NCBI RefSeq assembly: GCF_030397665.1
Contig: NZ_JAPUBT010000001.1
Coordinates: 1,072,781-1,136,780 of the forward strand
DNA from: Janthinobacterium sp. SUN073
Lineage (GTDB): Bacteria > Pseudomonadota > Gammaproteobacteria > Burkholderiales > Burkholderiaceae_D
DNA: 64,000 nucleotides
Direction: 5' to 3'
The position numbers were made by a program, and so were the translations under genes. Positions within the stretch are counted from its first letter, which is position 1. Each line of letters starts with the position of its first letter. This document shows, piece by piece, positions 32,638 through 41,026 of this stretch. A model generated the notes under the pieces. That model worked only from the letters and a program-made list of their open reading frames with translations, had not been told where the DNA came from and ran no database searches.

Positions 32638-33929
32638 GCGCTCGCAAGGCGCCGGATGCGGCGCCGTTTCATGGTGGGGTCAAAGGGAGGCAGTTCGCCG
32701 CTCACCGTCCAGGCCAGGCCGTCGACGGCCACGCCCAGGCCGCGCAGCACCGCTGCCAGATGTGCGCGCAAGGCCGCCAGGCCCGCGTCGTCCAAAGCCG
32801 CATGCAGCAGCAAGGCGCTGTCGCCCTGCTGCACCAGGCGGTAGTCGGCGTCCGGCGGCAAGGCTTGCGCGAACGCGCGCGTCAGCACGTCGGCAAACAC
32901 GGCGATGGGGGCGCCACTGCGTTCAGAGGGAAGCAGCAGCATGTCGTCGCAACGCCCTTCGATGCCATCGATGGCGCGTGTGGCGCGGCCGCAAGGGCAT
33001 GGCGTGGCGCGGGCGAGCAAAATATCGTCGAGGCGGTAGCGCACGATGGGCTGCGTGATGCGCGTGAAGTCCGTAATCACGGGCACAAAACGACGTTCTT
33101 CAGCGTCGAGCCATTGCGGTTCGATGTGCACGTATTCCTCGTTCAGGTGCAGCACACCGTGCTCGCAGCTACTGGCAAGAAAACCCTCGGTGGCCTGGTA
33201 GATTTCATGCACGGCGCCGAACGCCTGCACGATCAGCGCGCGGTCCTGCGCTTCCAGCACTTCGGCCACCGAGATGACTTTTTTCGGCGCCAGCGCCAGG
33301 CTGCCATCGATGACACGCAAGGCCAGCTGGCGCAGCACCTGGGCCGGTGCGACGATGACGGAAGGTTGATAGCGCGCCAGCTGCGCGCACAGGCTGTCGA
33401 ACGGTTCGAACAGGTCGTAGAAGGCAAAGGTCAGCCACGGCGAGCGCACGGCCGTGTACAGATTGCTGTTCGCGCGCAGGAACAGGGCGACTCTTTCGCC
33501 GGAAAACAGGCCGTCGGGCAGCGCCTTGGCCAGCATCACGCCTGCCCATTGGGCCTTTTCGCGGGGGCTGACGGTAAACACGGCGCGCCGCGACGAGGTG
33601 CCGGACGACAGGCCCACCGTGATGTCGCCGACGGCCGGCGTGAAGTCGCGGCTATGCTCGGCCGCCATGGCCGCGTCCATCGCCTGCGCCAGGGTGACGC
33701 CCTCGGTGTTCATGGCGTCGAAATGCTCGAGCATCAGCGCCTTGTTCATGGTGGGCCACTGCGCCAGGGGCAGCGCGCGATAGGCAGCGAAATAGCGGCT
33801 GCGCGCGCACAGCACATCGATGAAACGCGCCAGCTGCTCCTGCTGGTAGACGTCCAGCTGCGCGCGGTGTGTAAAACGCAGGCGGCGCGTGCGCCAGTAC
33901 GACAGCAATAACCAGACAATACGCTTCAC
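32634..33929 (-). CDS. F390-synthetase-related adenylate-forming enzyme
   Basis: The 431-residue protein belongs to the group near coenzyme F390 synthetase and phenylacetate-CoA ligase, enzymes that activate an acid or phenol with ATP. The nucleotide loop is seen as GLSSGTSSRRAVF near 106-118, a strand and loop IYQATEGFLASSC near 240, and VRYRLDDILLARATPCPCG near 293-311, which matches the conserved YRxGD and a metal-like CxCG. The organism should not make F420, so the real substrate is different. Its position next to a ketosynthase and reductase suggests activation of a fatty or beta-hydroxy acid, as OleC does in olefin pathways (inference). Confidence 0.85.
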   Translation of the reverse strand: MKRIVWLLLSYWRTRRLRFTHRAQLDVYQQEQLARFIDVLCARSRYFAAYRALPLAQWPTMNKALMLEHFDAMNTEGVTLAQAMDAAMAAEHSRDFTPAVGDITVGLSSGTSSRRAVFTVSPREKAQWAGVMLAKALPDGLFSGERVALFLRANSNLYTAVRSPWLTFAFYDLFEPFDSLCAQLARYQPSVIVAPAQVLRQLALRVIDGSLALAPKKVISVAEVLEAQDRALIVQAFGAVHEIYQATEGFLASSCEHGVLHLNEEYVHIEPQWLDAEERRFVPVITDFTRITQPIVRYRLDDILLARATPCPCGRATRAIDGIEGRCDDMLLLPSERSGAPIAVFADVLTRAFAQALPPDADYRLVQQGDSALLLHAALDDAGLAALRAHLAAVLRGLGVAVDGLAWTVSGELPPFDPTMKRRRIRRLASA

Positions 33930-34756
33930 GGGCGGCCCGCCACAGGCAAATAATCGAGCGTATCTTCATGCGTGATGCGGATCTGCGCATTGCCCGACTG
34001 GTGCAGCTGGTACAGCCGGTTCAGGGTGGCGTAGTACGGCGCGCGCTTGTGCTGGATGAGGAACGACAATTCGGACGGCCCGCGCAGCTGCTGGAAACTC
34101 TCCGGCACCCAGGCCGCGTCCGATGCCAGCAAGGTCCAGCCGCCATCCTGCAGCACGAAGGCGCCCAGATGGCCGATGGCGTGGCCCGGCAGATCGACGA
34201 TGTAAATCTCGCCCGTGCCGCTGACGTCGCGCCCGTGCGTGAATGGCAGCAGGGCCGCCGGCAAGGCCGTCTCGGGCACGCTTTCGACAAAAGCCAGGCG
34301 GTCGGCAATGTCGGGCGGCAGCAGCTCGGGCACGAAGGCCTGGCGCACGGCGGCCACGCCGGACAGGCCGCGCACGGCGTCCCAGCCCGTTTGGGAGGCC
34401 ATCAGCCGCGCGCCGGGAAAGTCGCGCAGGCCGGCGATATGGTCGGCGTGGAAGTGCGACAGCAGCAAGGTGTGGATGTCGCCAGGCGATACGCCATGCG
34501 CGCGCAGCTGGCCCCGCAGCGATTCATTTTCGTCAAACGAAATCGGCGTCACCCACGCATACAGGCGGTACACGCCTTTCGACGTGGCGGCGCGGAAGTG
34601 TTCGGCGTAGCCGGTGTCCCACAGGTACAGGCCCGCGCGCGTCTCGATCAGGTAGGCGCGCGAGGGGAAGCAGCGGCTGGCCAGCCCGCTGCCTTTCAAG
34701 ACCATGCACGAGGGATGGGTGCAGTGGCCGACACGAAACGCGGTGATGCTAGCCAT
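33926..34756 (-). CDS. MBL-fold hydrolase
   Basis: The 276-residue metallo-beta-lactamase-fold protein has the metal motif SHFHADHIAGL (HxHxDH, residues 100-105), a following FTHGRDVSGTG segment, a metal His in PGHAIGHLG near 190, and an Asp in ASDAAW near 212. It is close in length to quorum-quenching lactonases and related esterases. In this operon it could hydrolyse a thioester, lactone or beta-lactone intermediate. It overlaps the epimerase stop by 8 bases and the adenylating enzyme start by 4, so all are made together. Confidence 0.88.
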   Translation of the reverse strand: MASITAFRVGHCTHPSCMVLKGSGLASRCFPSRAYLIETRAGLYLWDTGYAEHFRAATSKGVYRLYAWVTPISFDENESLRGQLRAHGVSPGDIHTLLLSHFHADHIAGLRDFPGARLMASQTGWDAVRGLSGVAAVRQAFVPELLPPDIADRLAFVESVPETALPAALLPFTHGRDVSGTGEIYIVDLPGHAIGHLGAFVLQDGGWTLLASDAAWVPESFQQLRGPSELSFLIQHKRAPYYATLNRLYQLHQSGNAQIRITHEDTLDYLPVAGRP

Positions 34757-35786
34757 TGCGCTCCTTGCCCACCTTGTGCGCCGCCGCTTCCTGGCGCATC
34801 CACTGCGCCGTCAGGGCGATGCCTTCCTGCAGGCTGACGATGGGACGGTAGCCGAGCACCTTGCGCGCCTTGGCGTTATCGAGCGTCATGTCGAAACTGA
34901 GCGCGCCGATGCTATAGGGTGTCAAGGATGGCTCGCGCCCCGTAAAACGCGAAGCGAACTGCATCAGGCGGGCAAGCAGCGCCAGCACGCGGTAAGGCAC
35001 GCTGACGATCTGGAACGGCTGCTGCAAGTGCTCGCAAAACAGCGTGTGCAAGATGTCGCACAGGCGTGCCGGTTCGCCATTCGTGATGTTGAAGGCGGCA
35101 CCGGAAGCGATGGTCTTGTGCACGGTGGCCAGCCACATCGCGTGCACGACGTTGTCGACATAGGTGACGTCGATGGTGACCGCGCCGCCGTTGGGCAGCG
35201 GCAGCTTGCCGCCGCGCTCCTGCAGCACGCGCGCCAGCCGCGGAATCAGCACCTGGTCGTACGGGCCGAAAATGGCGCGCGGACGCAGGATCACGCAGGT
35301 CATGCCGCGATGGCGGTCGACCGACTCCTGCACCAGCTTTTCCGCCATCGCCTTGGAGCGCGCATACGCGTTGACGAAGGCATCGGGGCGGAAGGTTTCC
35401 GGCACCTCGTAGCGGTTGCGGTAATCGAAATACATGGCCGGCGTGGAAATGTGCACGAAGCGCGCCACGTGCTGGCTGGCGGCCGCGCGCAGCAGCTGGC
35501 CCGTGGCCGTGACATTGGCGGCGATGAAGTCGCGCTCGGCGCCCCATGGCGAGGACAGCGCGGCGCAGTGCCAGACGGTGTCCATGCCGCGCACCAGTTC
35601 GTCGACCTGGCGCGGCGAGGCTTGCGCCAGATCGAGCGGCACAAATTGCGCGCCCATGCGCTCCAGTTCACGGCCCACGGCGGCGTTGCGACCCGTGGCG
35701 CGCACTTCCACGCCCTGCGCCAGCAGGGTGCGCACGGCATTGCGCCCCAAGCCCCCCGTCGCTCCCGTGACCAGTATCCGCCTCAT
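34749..35786 (-). CDS. NAD(P)-dependent epimerase/reductase, OleD/3-beta-HSD-like
   Basis: The 345-residue extended SDR starts with the Rossmann motif VTGATGGLGRNAV (residues 5-17). It has a Ser/Thr in HISTPAMYFDY and the catalytic pair Tyr and Lys in NAYARSKAMAE near 145. Its closest functional analogue by shape and context is OleD, which reduces the 2-alkyl-3-ketoacid made by OleA. Related enzymes reduce 3-keto groups on sterol-like lipids. The ATG at 35786 is used, 10 bases after the ketosynthase stop; the longer frame would overlap that gene. Confidence 0.87.
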   Translation of the reverse strand: MRRILVTGATGGLGRNAVRTLLAQGVEVRATGRNAAVGRELERMGAQFVPLDLAQASPRQVDELVRGMDTVWHCAALSSPWGAERDFIAANVTATGQLLRAAASQHVARFVHISTPAMYFDYRNRYEVPETFRPDAFVNAYARSKAMAEKLVQESVDRHRGMTCVILRPRAIFGPYDQVLIPRLARVLQERGGKLPLPNGGAVTIDVTYVDNVVHAMWLATVHKTIASGAAFNITNGEPARLCDILHTLFCEHLQQPFQIVSVPYRVLALLARLMQFASRFTGREPSLTPYSIGALSFDMTLDNAKARKVLGYRPIVSLQEGIALTAQWMRQEAAAHKVGKERNG

Positions 35787-35796
35787 CGCACCACCT

Positions 35797-36777
35797 TCAC
35801 AGATCAAGAATCATGCCGCCGATGGTCAGGCCTGCAGCCGTGCCCATCATCAGCAAACGCTGGCCGGCCACGGCCCGCCCCGTCATCACCGCCTCGTGCA
35901 GGGCGGTGGGCAAGGAGGCAGCCACCTGGTTACCATGCGTTTCAAAGATCTTGATGATTTTAGCATCGGGAACGTCAAGGATGCGCGCCGCATGCGCGAG
36001 CCCCAATGGGCTGGCCTGGTGCGGCACGACCACATCGACTTTCTCCAGTCCCGCACCTGATTCGGCCATCAATTCCGCGAGGAAATCCGGCATCACCTTG
36101 ACGGCCAGGCGGAATACGGCCTTGCCATCCATGCGGAACAGATAATCGCCCGGTTCGCAGCCGTTGCGCGGATTGCGCTCGGTGCCGCCGCCGCGGATTT
36201 CGCAATAGCGGCGCCCTTCCGGATACGTGCCCATCTTGTAGGCGCGGATGCCGGCGCTGCCGTCACCGCGCTCGACGATGACGGCGGCGGCGCCGTCACC
36301 AAAGATCATCGACGCTTCCGGCTCGCTCCAGTCGACGCCGCGCGAGGCGAGGTCGGACGAGACGATGGCGATGCGCCGGTAGGCGCCGCCGGCCAGCATG
36401 GACGCGGCCACGCGGAAGGCGGCCATGAAACTGAGGCAGCTGGCGTTGACGTCGAAGCTTTGCGTGCCGGGCGGCAAGCCTGCATGCTCGGCCACGAAGC
36501 AGGCCGTATTCGGCAAGGCTTGCTCGGGCACGCCGCAGGCGCAGATCAGCAGATCGATGTCGGATGGACGCAGGCTGGCGTTCTTCAGCGCGTCGAGCAG
36601 GGCGGCGGCGCCCAGCTGGCTTTGCGATTCATCGGGCGCGGCGACAAAGCGCGACAGCACGCCGCTCTTGCGCAGGGTGTAGCCAGCCGGATGGCCCAAT
36701 TTCAGGTCCAGGCTTTCGGAAGTGACGCTGTGCGAGGGCACGGCTTTGCCCGTCGCGATCAGGCGAACTGGAATCAT
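35797..36777 (-). CDS. 3-oxoacyl-ACP synthase III / OleA-like ketosynthase
   Basis: The 326-residue thiolase-fold enzyme has the full KAS III triad: Cys114 (VNASCLSF), His253 (VPHQASP) and Asn283 (THGNQVAAS). It also has the family's FGDGAAAVIVE loop near 160. It would condense an acyl starter with malonyl-ACP or with a second acyl-CoA, as OleA does. It is not close enough to housekeeping FabH (no fab or plsX neighbours) to be the primary one. It opens the tightly coupled ten-gene operon. The 51 bases upstream include an AT-rich stretch that could be its promoter. Confidence 0.9.
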   Translation of the reverse strand: MIPVRLIATGKAVPSHSVTSESLDLKLGHPAGYTLRKSGVLSRFVAAPDESQSQLGAAALLDALKNASLRPSDIDLLICACGVPEQALPNTACFVAEHAGLPPGTQSFDVNASCLSFMAAFRVAASMLAGGAYRRIAIVSSDLASRGVDWSEPEASMIFGDGAAAVIVERGDGSAGIRAYKMGTYPEGRRYCEIRGGGTERNPRNGCEPGDYLFRMDGKAVFRLAVKVMPDFLAELMAESGAGLEKVDVVVPHQASPLGLAHAARILDVPDAKIIKIFETHGNQVAASLPTALHEAVMTGRAVAGQRLLMMGTAAGLTIGGMILDL

Positions 36778-36828
36778 GTTTGCCTTTATGTAAGTTAAAT
36801 ACGAAAAAACACGGTTAATGGAGCGCGC

Positions 36829-37737
36829 TCAATCGAGTACCAGCGGCGGCAGCTTGACGCCGCAACTCTTGCAGAAACTGGCATCGTCATCGAGCCCTTC
36901 TTTCAGGCACGTGGGACAGGTACGCGTGGTGACCAGCTTGGAACTGCGCTGTACCGTCATTTCGGCACTGATAATGCCGGTAGGCACTGCCAGGATGCCC
37001 CAGCCGAGCAACATCATCAGCGAAGCGATGGTGCGCCCGATGTCGGTGCGCGGCGTGATATCGCCGAAACCCACCGTGGTCATGGTGCTGATGGCCCAGT
37101 ATATCGATGTGGGGATGCTGCTGTAACCGTGATCCGGCCCTTCCACGACATACATCACAGTACCCAACAGAAAGACCACCATCATGACAAAAGACAAGAA
37201 AATGAGGATCTTGCGCCGGCTGGCCAGCAAGGCCCGCCCCAGCACCGTGTATTCATGCACATAGGACGTGAGCTTGAGGATACGGAACATGCGCAGCAGG
37301 CGCAAAATACGCACGTCGATCAGCACATGCGCGCCCGGCAGCAGCAAGCCGATGTAGGTCGGCACGATGGCCAGCAAGTCGATGACACCGAAAAAACTCT
37401 TGGCGTAGCGTACCGGATGCTGCAGGCACGACAGGCGGGCAAAATATTCGATGGTGAATAAAATGGTGAAAAACCATTCCAGCGCCGTCAGCCAGGTGCC
37501 ATAGCGCTCGGCCACGGAGGCGACGCTGCTGAGCACGACCACCGTCACGCTGATCAGGATGGCGGCGATCAGCAGCAGGTCAAAGGCGCGGCCCGTGCGC
37601 GTTTCCGCCTCGAAAATGACGGTGTACACCTGCTCGCGCCAGCCCCGCTCGGGCTTGCCAAATTTTTGCTGCGTTTCCTGTGCCGCCAATTGCTGCGGCG
37701 TCAAGGGTGCCGCGCCGCTCTTCGTCGCGGCTTTCAT
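36829..37737 (-). CDS. Voltage-gated-type potassium channel with C-terminal zinc ribbon
   Basis: The 302-residue protein has six membrane helices. S4 carries regularly spaced arginines (RILRLLRMFRILKL, near 143-156), and the selectivity filter TVGFGD (near 222) marks it as K+-selective. The last 35 residues form a CPTC...CKSCG double Cys pair, a zinc-ribbon-like tail unusual for bacterial Kv-type channels. The upstream AT-rich gap has TTGTAA and AATATA at 17-base spacing as a possible promoter. It lies 51 bases before the ketosynthase operon on the same strand but is probably unrelated to it. Confidence 0.93.
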   Translation of the reverse strand: MKAATKSGAAPLTPQQLAAQETQQKFGKPERGWREQVYTVIFEAETRTGRAFDLLLIAAILISVTVVVLSSVASVAERYGTWLTALEWFFTILFTIEYFARLSCLQHPVRYAKSFFGVIDLLAIVPTYIGLLLPGAHVLIDVRILRLLRMFRILKLTSYVHEYTVLGRALLASRRKILIFLSFVMMVVFLLGTVMYVVEGPDHGYSSIPTSIYWAISTMTTVGFGDITPRTDIGRTIASLMMLLGWGILAVPTGIISAEMTVQRSSKLVTTRTCPTCLKEGLDDDASFCKSCGVKLPPLVLD

Positions 37738-37829
37738 GTGGGTAGTGTGCTCATATATTATTATTGTATAGATAATTTACAAAGCACGGCGACACGCACG
37801 ATTGCGCTGCAGGTTTCACTACAACAACG

Positions 37830-39581
37830 CTACGACAGCTTTTTCGCCAGCAACACGGCATTACGCCGGTCGCGTTCGGCTTGCACGATGTCCGTCGTGC
37901 GCGCTTCCGACAGGCCCACCGTGTGCAGCACGGTGGCCGTCAGCTGCAGCGCCGACTCCAGCGCCTCGGGCACGACCAGGGTGGCGCCCGCCTGTATCAG
38001 GGCCACCGCATGCGCCTCGTCGCGCGCGCGCGCATACACGGGCAGCTGCGGATATTCGCGGCGGATCGATTTCACGGCATGCAGCACGGAGGCCGCATGG
38101 TCCATGGTCAGCACCACGGCGGCAGCCCGGTCCGCATTGACCTTTTGCAACAGTTCGGCGCGCGACGCATCGCCGAAATACACGGGGAAACCGCGCGGAT
38201 GCAGGGTCGTCACCAGGCGCGCATCATTTTCAATCGCCACATACGCGATATCCTGTTCCGTCAGCACCTTGGCCAGCAACTGCCCCACCCGGCCGAAACC
38301 GGCGATGATGACGGTGCTGCCCTGCGGCGGCAACGCGCCGCGCGACAGGTCGGCCAGCTGATGGTGGTGGCGCCGTTCCCACCAGTTGCCGAACGCGCGC
38401 GCCGCCTTGGCCAGCGCCGGCGTGGCAAACAGGCTCAGGCCCACCACCAGCATGACGAATTGCGCCACCTGCGGACCGATCAGCTTGGTACCGAGCGCAT
38501 ACGCGACGACGATGAAGGCGAACTCGCCGCCCTGCCCCAGCAGCACGCCCGTTTCCACGGCGCGCCCCCAGTGAAAGCCGCCGATGCGGAAAATCACGCT
38601 GATGACCAGGGTTTTCAGCGCAAACAGGCTCAGCACGGCCAAGGGAATCAGAATCGGCGACTTGAAGATTTCGCGCACGTCGATCTGCATGCCCACGGAC
38701 ATGAAGAACAAGCCCATCAGCAAGCCCTTGAAGGGTTCGATCGTCACTTCCACTTCGTGGCGAAATTCCGTCTCCGCCAGCAGCAAACCGGCCAGCAAGG
38801 CGCCCAGCGCCATCGACAGGCCCGCCAGATACGTCAGGCCCGCAATGCCCAGAGTGCTGAGCAAGGTCAGAGCCATGAACACGTCCGGCTGGCGTTTCTT
38901 GACGAAAAACTGGAACAGCGGACGAATCACGCGGCGCCCCAGCAGATAGATCAGCAGGATGGCGCCCGCCGATTTCACGGCCGCAAAGCTGAGCAGATAC
39001 GCCAGGTCGTCGCTGCGCCCGCTGGCGAACACGTCGATCAGGATAAACAGCGGCACCACCATCAGATCCTGGAACATCAAAATGGAAAAGCCCGCCTGGC
39101 CGCTTGGGGTCTGCAGCGAGCGCTGGTCGGTCAGCAACTGCATCACCACGGCCGTGGACGACAGCGACAGCACCAGGCCCAGCACGATGGACGCTTCCAG
39201 CGACAGGCCAAAATAGTACGCGACGCCGCCGATCAGGCAAGCGCTGACCGCCACCTGCCCCACGCCCGCGCCGAACACCCAGCGCCGCAGCGCCCACAAC
39301 CGTTCCGTCGACAGTTCCAGGCCAATCATGAACATCAAAAACATCACGCCCAGCTCGGCCAGGCCGCTGACTTGCTCGGCACGCACGAACGAAAAATACG
39401 TCAGCCACGTGAAGTCACCGGCCCACAGGCCGAAGCCGAAGGGACCGAACAGGGCGCCGACGGCCAGGAAGCCGAGCACCTGGTTGACCTTCAGGCGTTG
39501 CAATAGCGGAATAAAAATCCCGGCCAGGGCGAGAAACAGCAGGGTTTCCCGCAAATACGGTAAGGCGTGTTGCTCTTCCAA
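37830..39581 (-). CDS. Kef-type monovalent cation:proton antiporter (CPA2) with TrkA-N domain
   Basis: The 583-residue protein has an N-terminal 12-13 helix Na+/H+-exchanger domain (residues 8-390) and a C-terminal Rossmann RCK/TrkA-N domain beginning TVIIAGFGRVGQLLAKVL near 414, which binds a nucleotide and gates transport. It exchanges K+ (or Na+) for H+ and resembles KefB/KefC, though the glutathione-binding details cannot be judged. No KefF/KefG-type quinone reductase accompanies it. Motifs GLELSTERLWALRR and QGGEFAF are typical. The 92-base gap to the K+ channel holds that gene's promoter. Confidence 0.92.
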   Translation of the reverse strand: MEEQHALPYLRETLLFLALAGIFIPLLQRLKVNQVLGFLAVGALFGPFGFGLWAGDFTWLTYFSFVRAEQVSGLAELGVMFLMFMIGLELSTERLWALRRWVFGAGVGQVAVSACLIGGVAYYFGLSLEASIVLGLVLSLSSTAVVMQLLTDQRSLQTPSGQAGFSILMFQDLMVVPLFILIDVFASGRSDDLAYLLSFAAVKSAGAILLIYLLGRRVIRPLFQFFVKKRQPDVFMALTLLSTLGIAGLTYLAGLSMALGALLAGLLLAETEFRHEVEVTIEPFKGLLMGLFFMSVGMQIDVREIFKSPILIPLAVLSLFALKTLVISVIFRIGGFHWGRAVETGVLLGQGGEFAFIVVAYALGTKLIGPQVAQFVMLVVGLSLFATPALAKAARAFGNWWERRHHHQLADLSRGALPPQGSTVIIAGFGRVGQLLAKVLTEQDIAYVAIENDARLVTTLHPRGFPVYFGDASRAELLQKVNADRAAAVVLTMDHAASVLHAVKSIRREYPQLPVYARARDEAHAVALIQAGATLVVPEALESALQLTATVLHTVGLSEARTTDIVQAERDRRNAVLLAKKLS

Positions 39582-39691
39582 AATAATCCTAACTAAATAT
39601 CATTCTTGCTGAATTGGTAGTGTCGCATGCTGGGCCACGGCGAAGCAGGCCCACACGCGATATTTTTTGCCTAAGAGCAACACATCCGTTC

Positions 39692-40924
39692 TTATTTCGG
39701 CGGCGCCAGCATGTCCGCACGGGGGCGGTCCCAGCCCGGTACGTAGGCGGGACAAGGGCGGCTGCGGAACTGCTGTAGCTCCACGGTCGTAAAATTGGGC
39801 AGCATGCCGGGGTTGAAACGCACATCCGTCAGCTTATCCGCATGCAATCTGGGCATGCGGGCAAAGCGGAACCAGGCGTCGACATAGCAATTGTCTTCCT
39901 GCAGCGCGCGCAAGGCGGCCAGGCTGCCTGCCGCCTGCGCGGAGACGGCGATGCCGGGCGCCAGTTGCCGCCCTTGCTTGCCCGTCTCGGCCAGTCCGGC
40001 CGGGCAGGCGGCGGGCGCCAGCGACCCGGGCAGCAGGCTCAGGGTGCCGCGCCGCAAGGTGTACACGTCGGTCTTGCTGTCGAGCGAAACGTAAATCCAG
40101 CACAGCGGGTGGCTGGGGAAGGCCGTCATCGCCACATCCCACACGCGCGTGCCGGGGTCCAAGCGCTGCACGGCCGCCTCGATGCGCGTACGGCCGATGG
40201 CCGAGGCCACGCCCTGCGTGCCAATAAAAGTGGCGGCCAGCGCGAAGGCCAGCAGCAGCGCTCCCCGTCCCCGCTCACCGGCCCGCCCTTGCAGCACGGC
40301 CAGCACCACGCCCAGCCCCAGCAAGACAGCCAGCGAGGCAGGCGCCAGATAGGATTTATAGGTGAAGAAACACAGGGCCGCCGCCAAGGCGGCCAGCAGC
40401 ACGCTTTTGACGATGCCATAGCGCAAGGACATGATCACGGGCACGCCCAGCAGCACCCAGAACATGGGTTCGACAATGAAGACCATGTCGCCATACAGCC
40501 AGCGGCTGTCGAACGGATAAAACGGGTGCAAGCCATAGGAATTGAGGAAATCCATGCCCATGTGCAAGCAGAATCCCAGCAACAGACAGGCCGCCAGGCC
40601 CACTCTGGCAGGTACGCTGCTTTTCAGCAAGCGGCGTGCGCCGGGCCACAGCAGCCACAGCAGTGCCAGCAACAACAGCGCCTGCGGCAAGGCCAGCAGC
40701 AAGGTATGCGTGTGGCCACGGTGGTGCAGCATATAGCCGAACGGGCGCGGCAGCAATCTGGTCAGCACCAGGTCCAGGTCGGGCGCGTTGCTGGCAAACC
40801 AGGCAGTAAACAGAAACAGCGCGCGCCGGGTGCGCTGCGCGGGGGCTTGCGGCTCGGGCGGCAGGCTGCGGTGTAGCAGTTCGCCGACCCCGAGGCCGAT
40901 GACCGAATGTGTAATATTATCCAT
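39692..40924 (-). CDS. YdjM/YbcI-like membrane-bound metal-dependent hydrolase
   Basis: The 410-residue protein begins MDNITHSVIGLGVGELLHR. It has FASNAPDLDLVL near 48 and HHRGHTHTLLLALP near 70, then HMGMDFLNSYGLHPFYPFDSRWLYGD near 125-150. These His/Asp-rich motifs define the inner-membrane YdjM/LexA-regulated hydrolase group. About eight membrane helices come first, and a periplasmic C-terminal domain of roughly 170 residues follows. The substrate is unknown. The gap to the Kef gene is 110 bases with nothing recognisable. Confidence 0.85.
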   Translation of the reverse strand: MDNITHSVIGLGVGELLHRSLPPEPQAPAQRTRRALFLFTAWFASNAPDLDLVLTRLLPRPFGYMLHHRGHTHTLLLALPQALLLLALLWLLWPGARRLLKSSVPARVGLAACLLLGFCLHMGMDFLNSYGLHPFYPFDSRWLYGDMVFIVEPMFWVLLGVPVIMSLRYGIVKSVLLAALAAALCFFTYKSYLAPASLAVLLGLGVVLAVLQGRAGERGRGALLLAFALAATFIGTQGVASAIGRTRIEAAVQRLDPGTRVWDVAMTAFPSHPLCWIYVSLDSKTDVYTLRRGTLSLLPGSLAPAACPAGLAETGKQGRQLAPGIAVSAQAAGSLAALRALQEDNCYVDAWFRFARMPRLHADKLTDVRFNPGMLPNFTTVELQQFRSRPCPAYVPGWDRPRADMLAPPK

Positions 40925-40966
40925 CGGGCAATTTTACAGGATGCGGCCACCCCAAGAGCAAAGGCT

Positions 40967-40993
40967 GGGGTCGTACCCTCAGGGTACGACCCC
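40967..40993. repeat. Perfect 27-base palindrome, REP-like
   Basis: Thirteen bases beginning GGGGTCGTACCCT are followed by a single C and their exact inverse ending ACGACCCC. It lies in the short gap between the DUF4401 gene stop and the YdjM-like gene start. It shares the GGGGTC...ACCC core with the repeat pair at 23109-23172, suggesting one repeat family. Confidence 0.8.
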
Positions 40994-41026
40994 GGATTCT
41001 GCCATTGGACTTGTTCAATCAAGCGG

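Noticed and set aside
35797-36777. Housekeeping FabH
   Set aside because: No plsX, fabD, fabG or acpP neighbours, and the operon context is a lipid-tailoring cluster. The triad alone does not separate FabH from OleA, so this stays a judgement.
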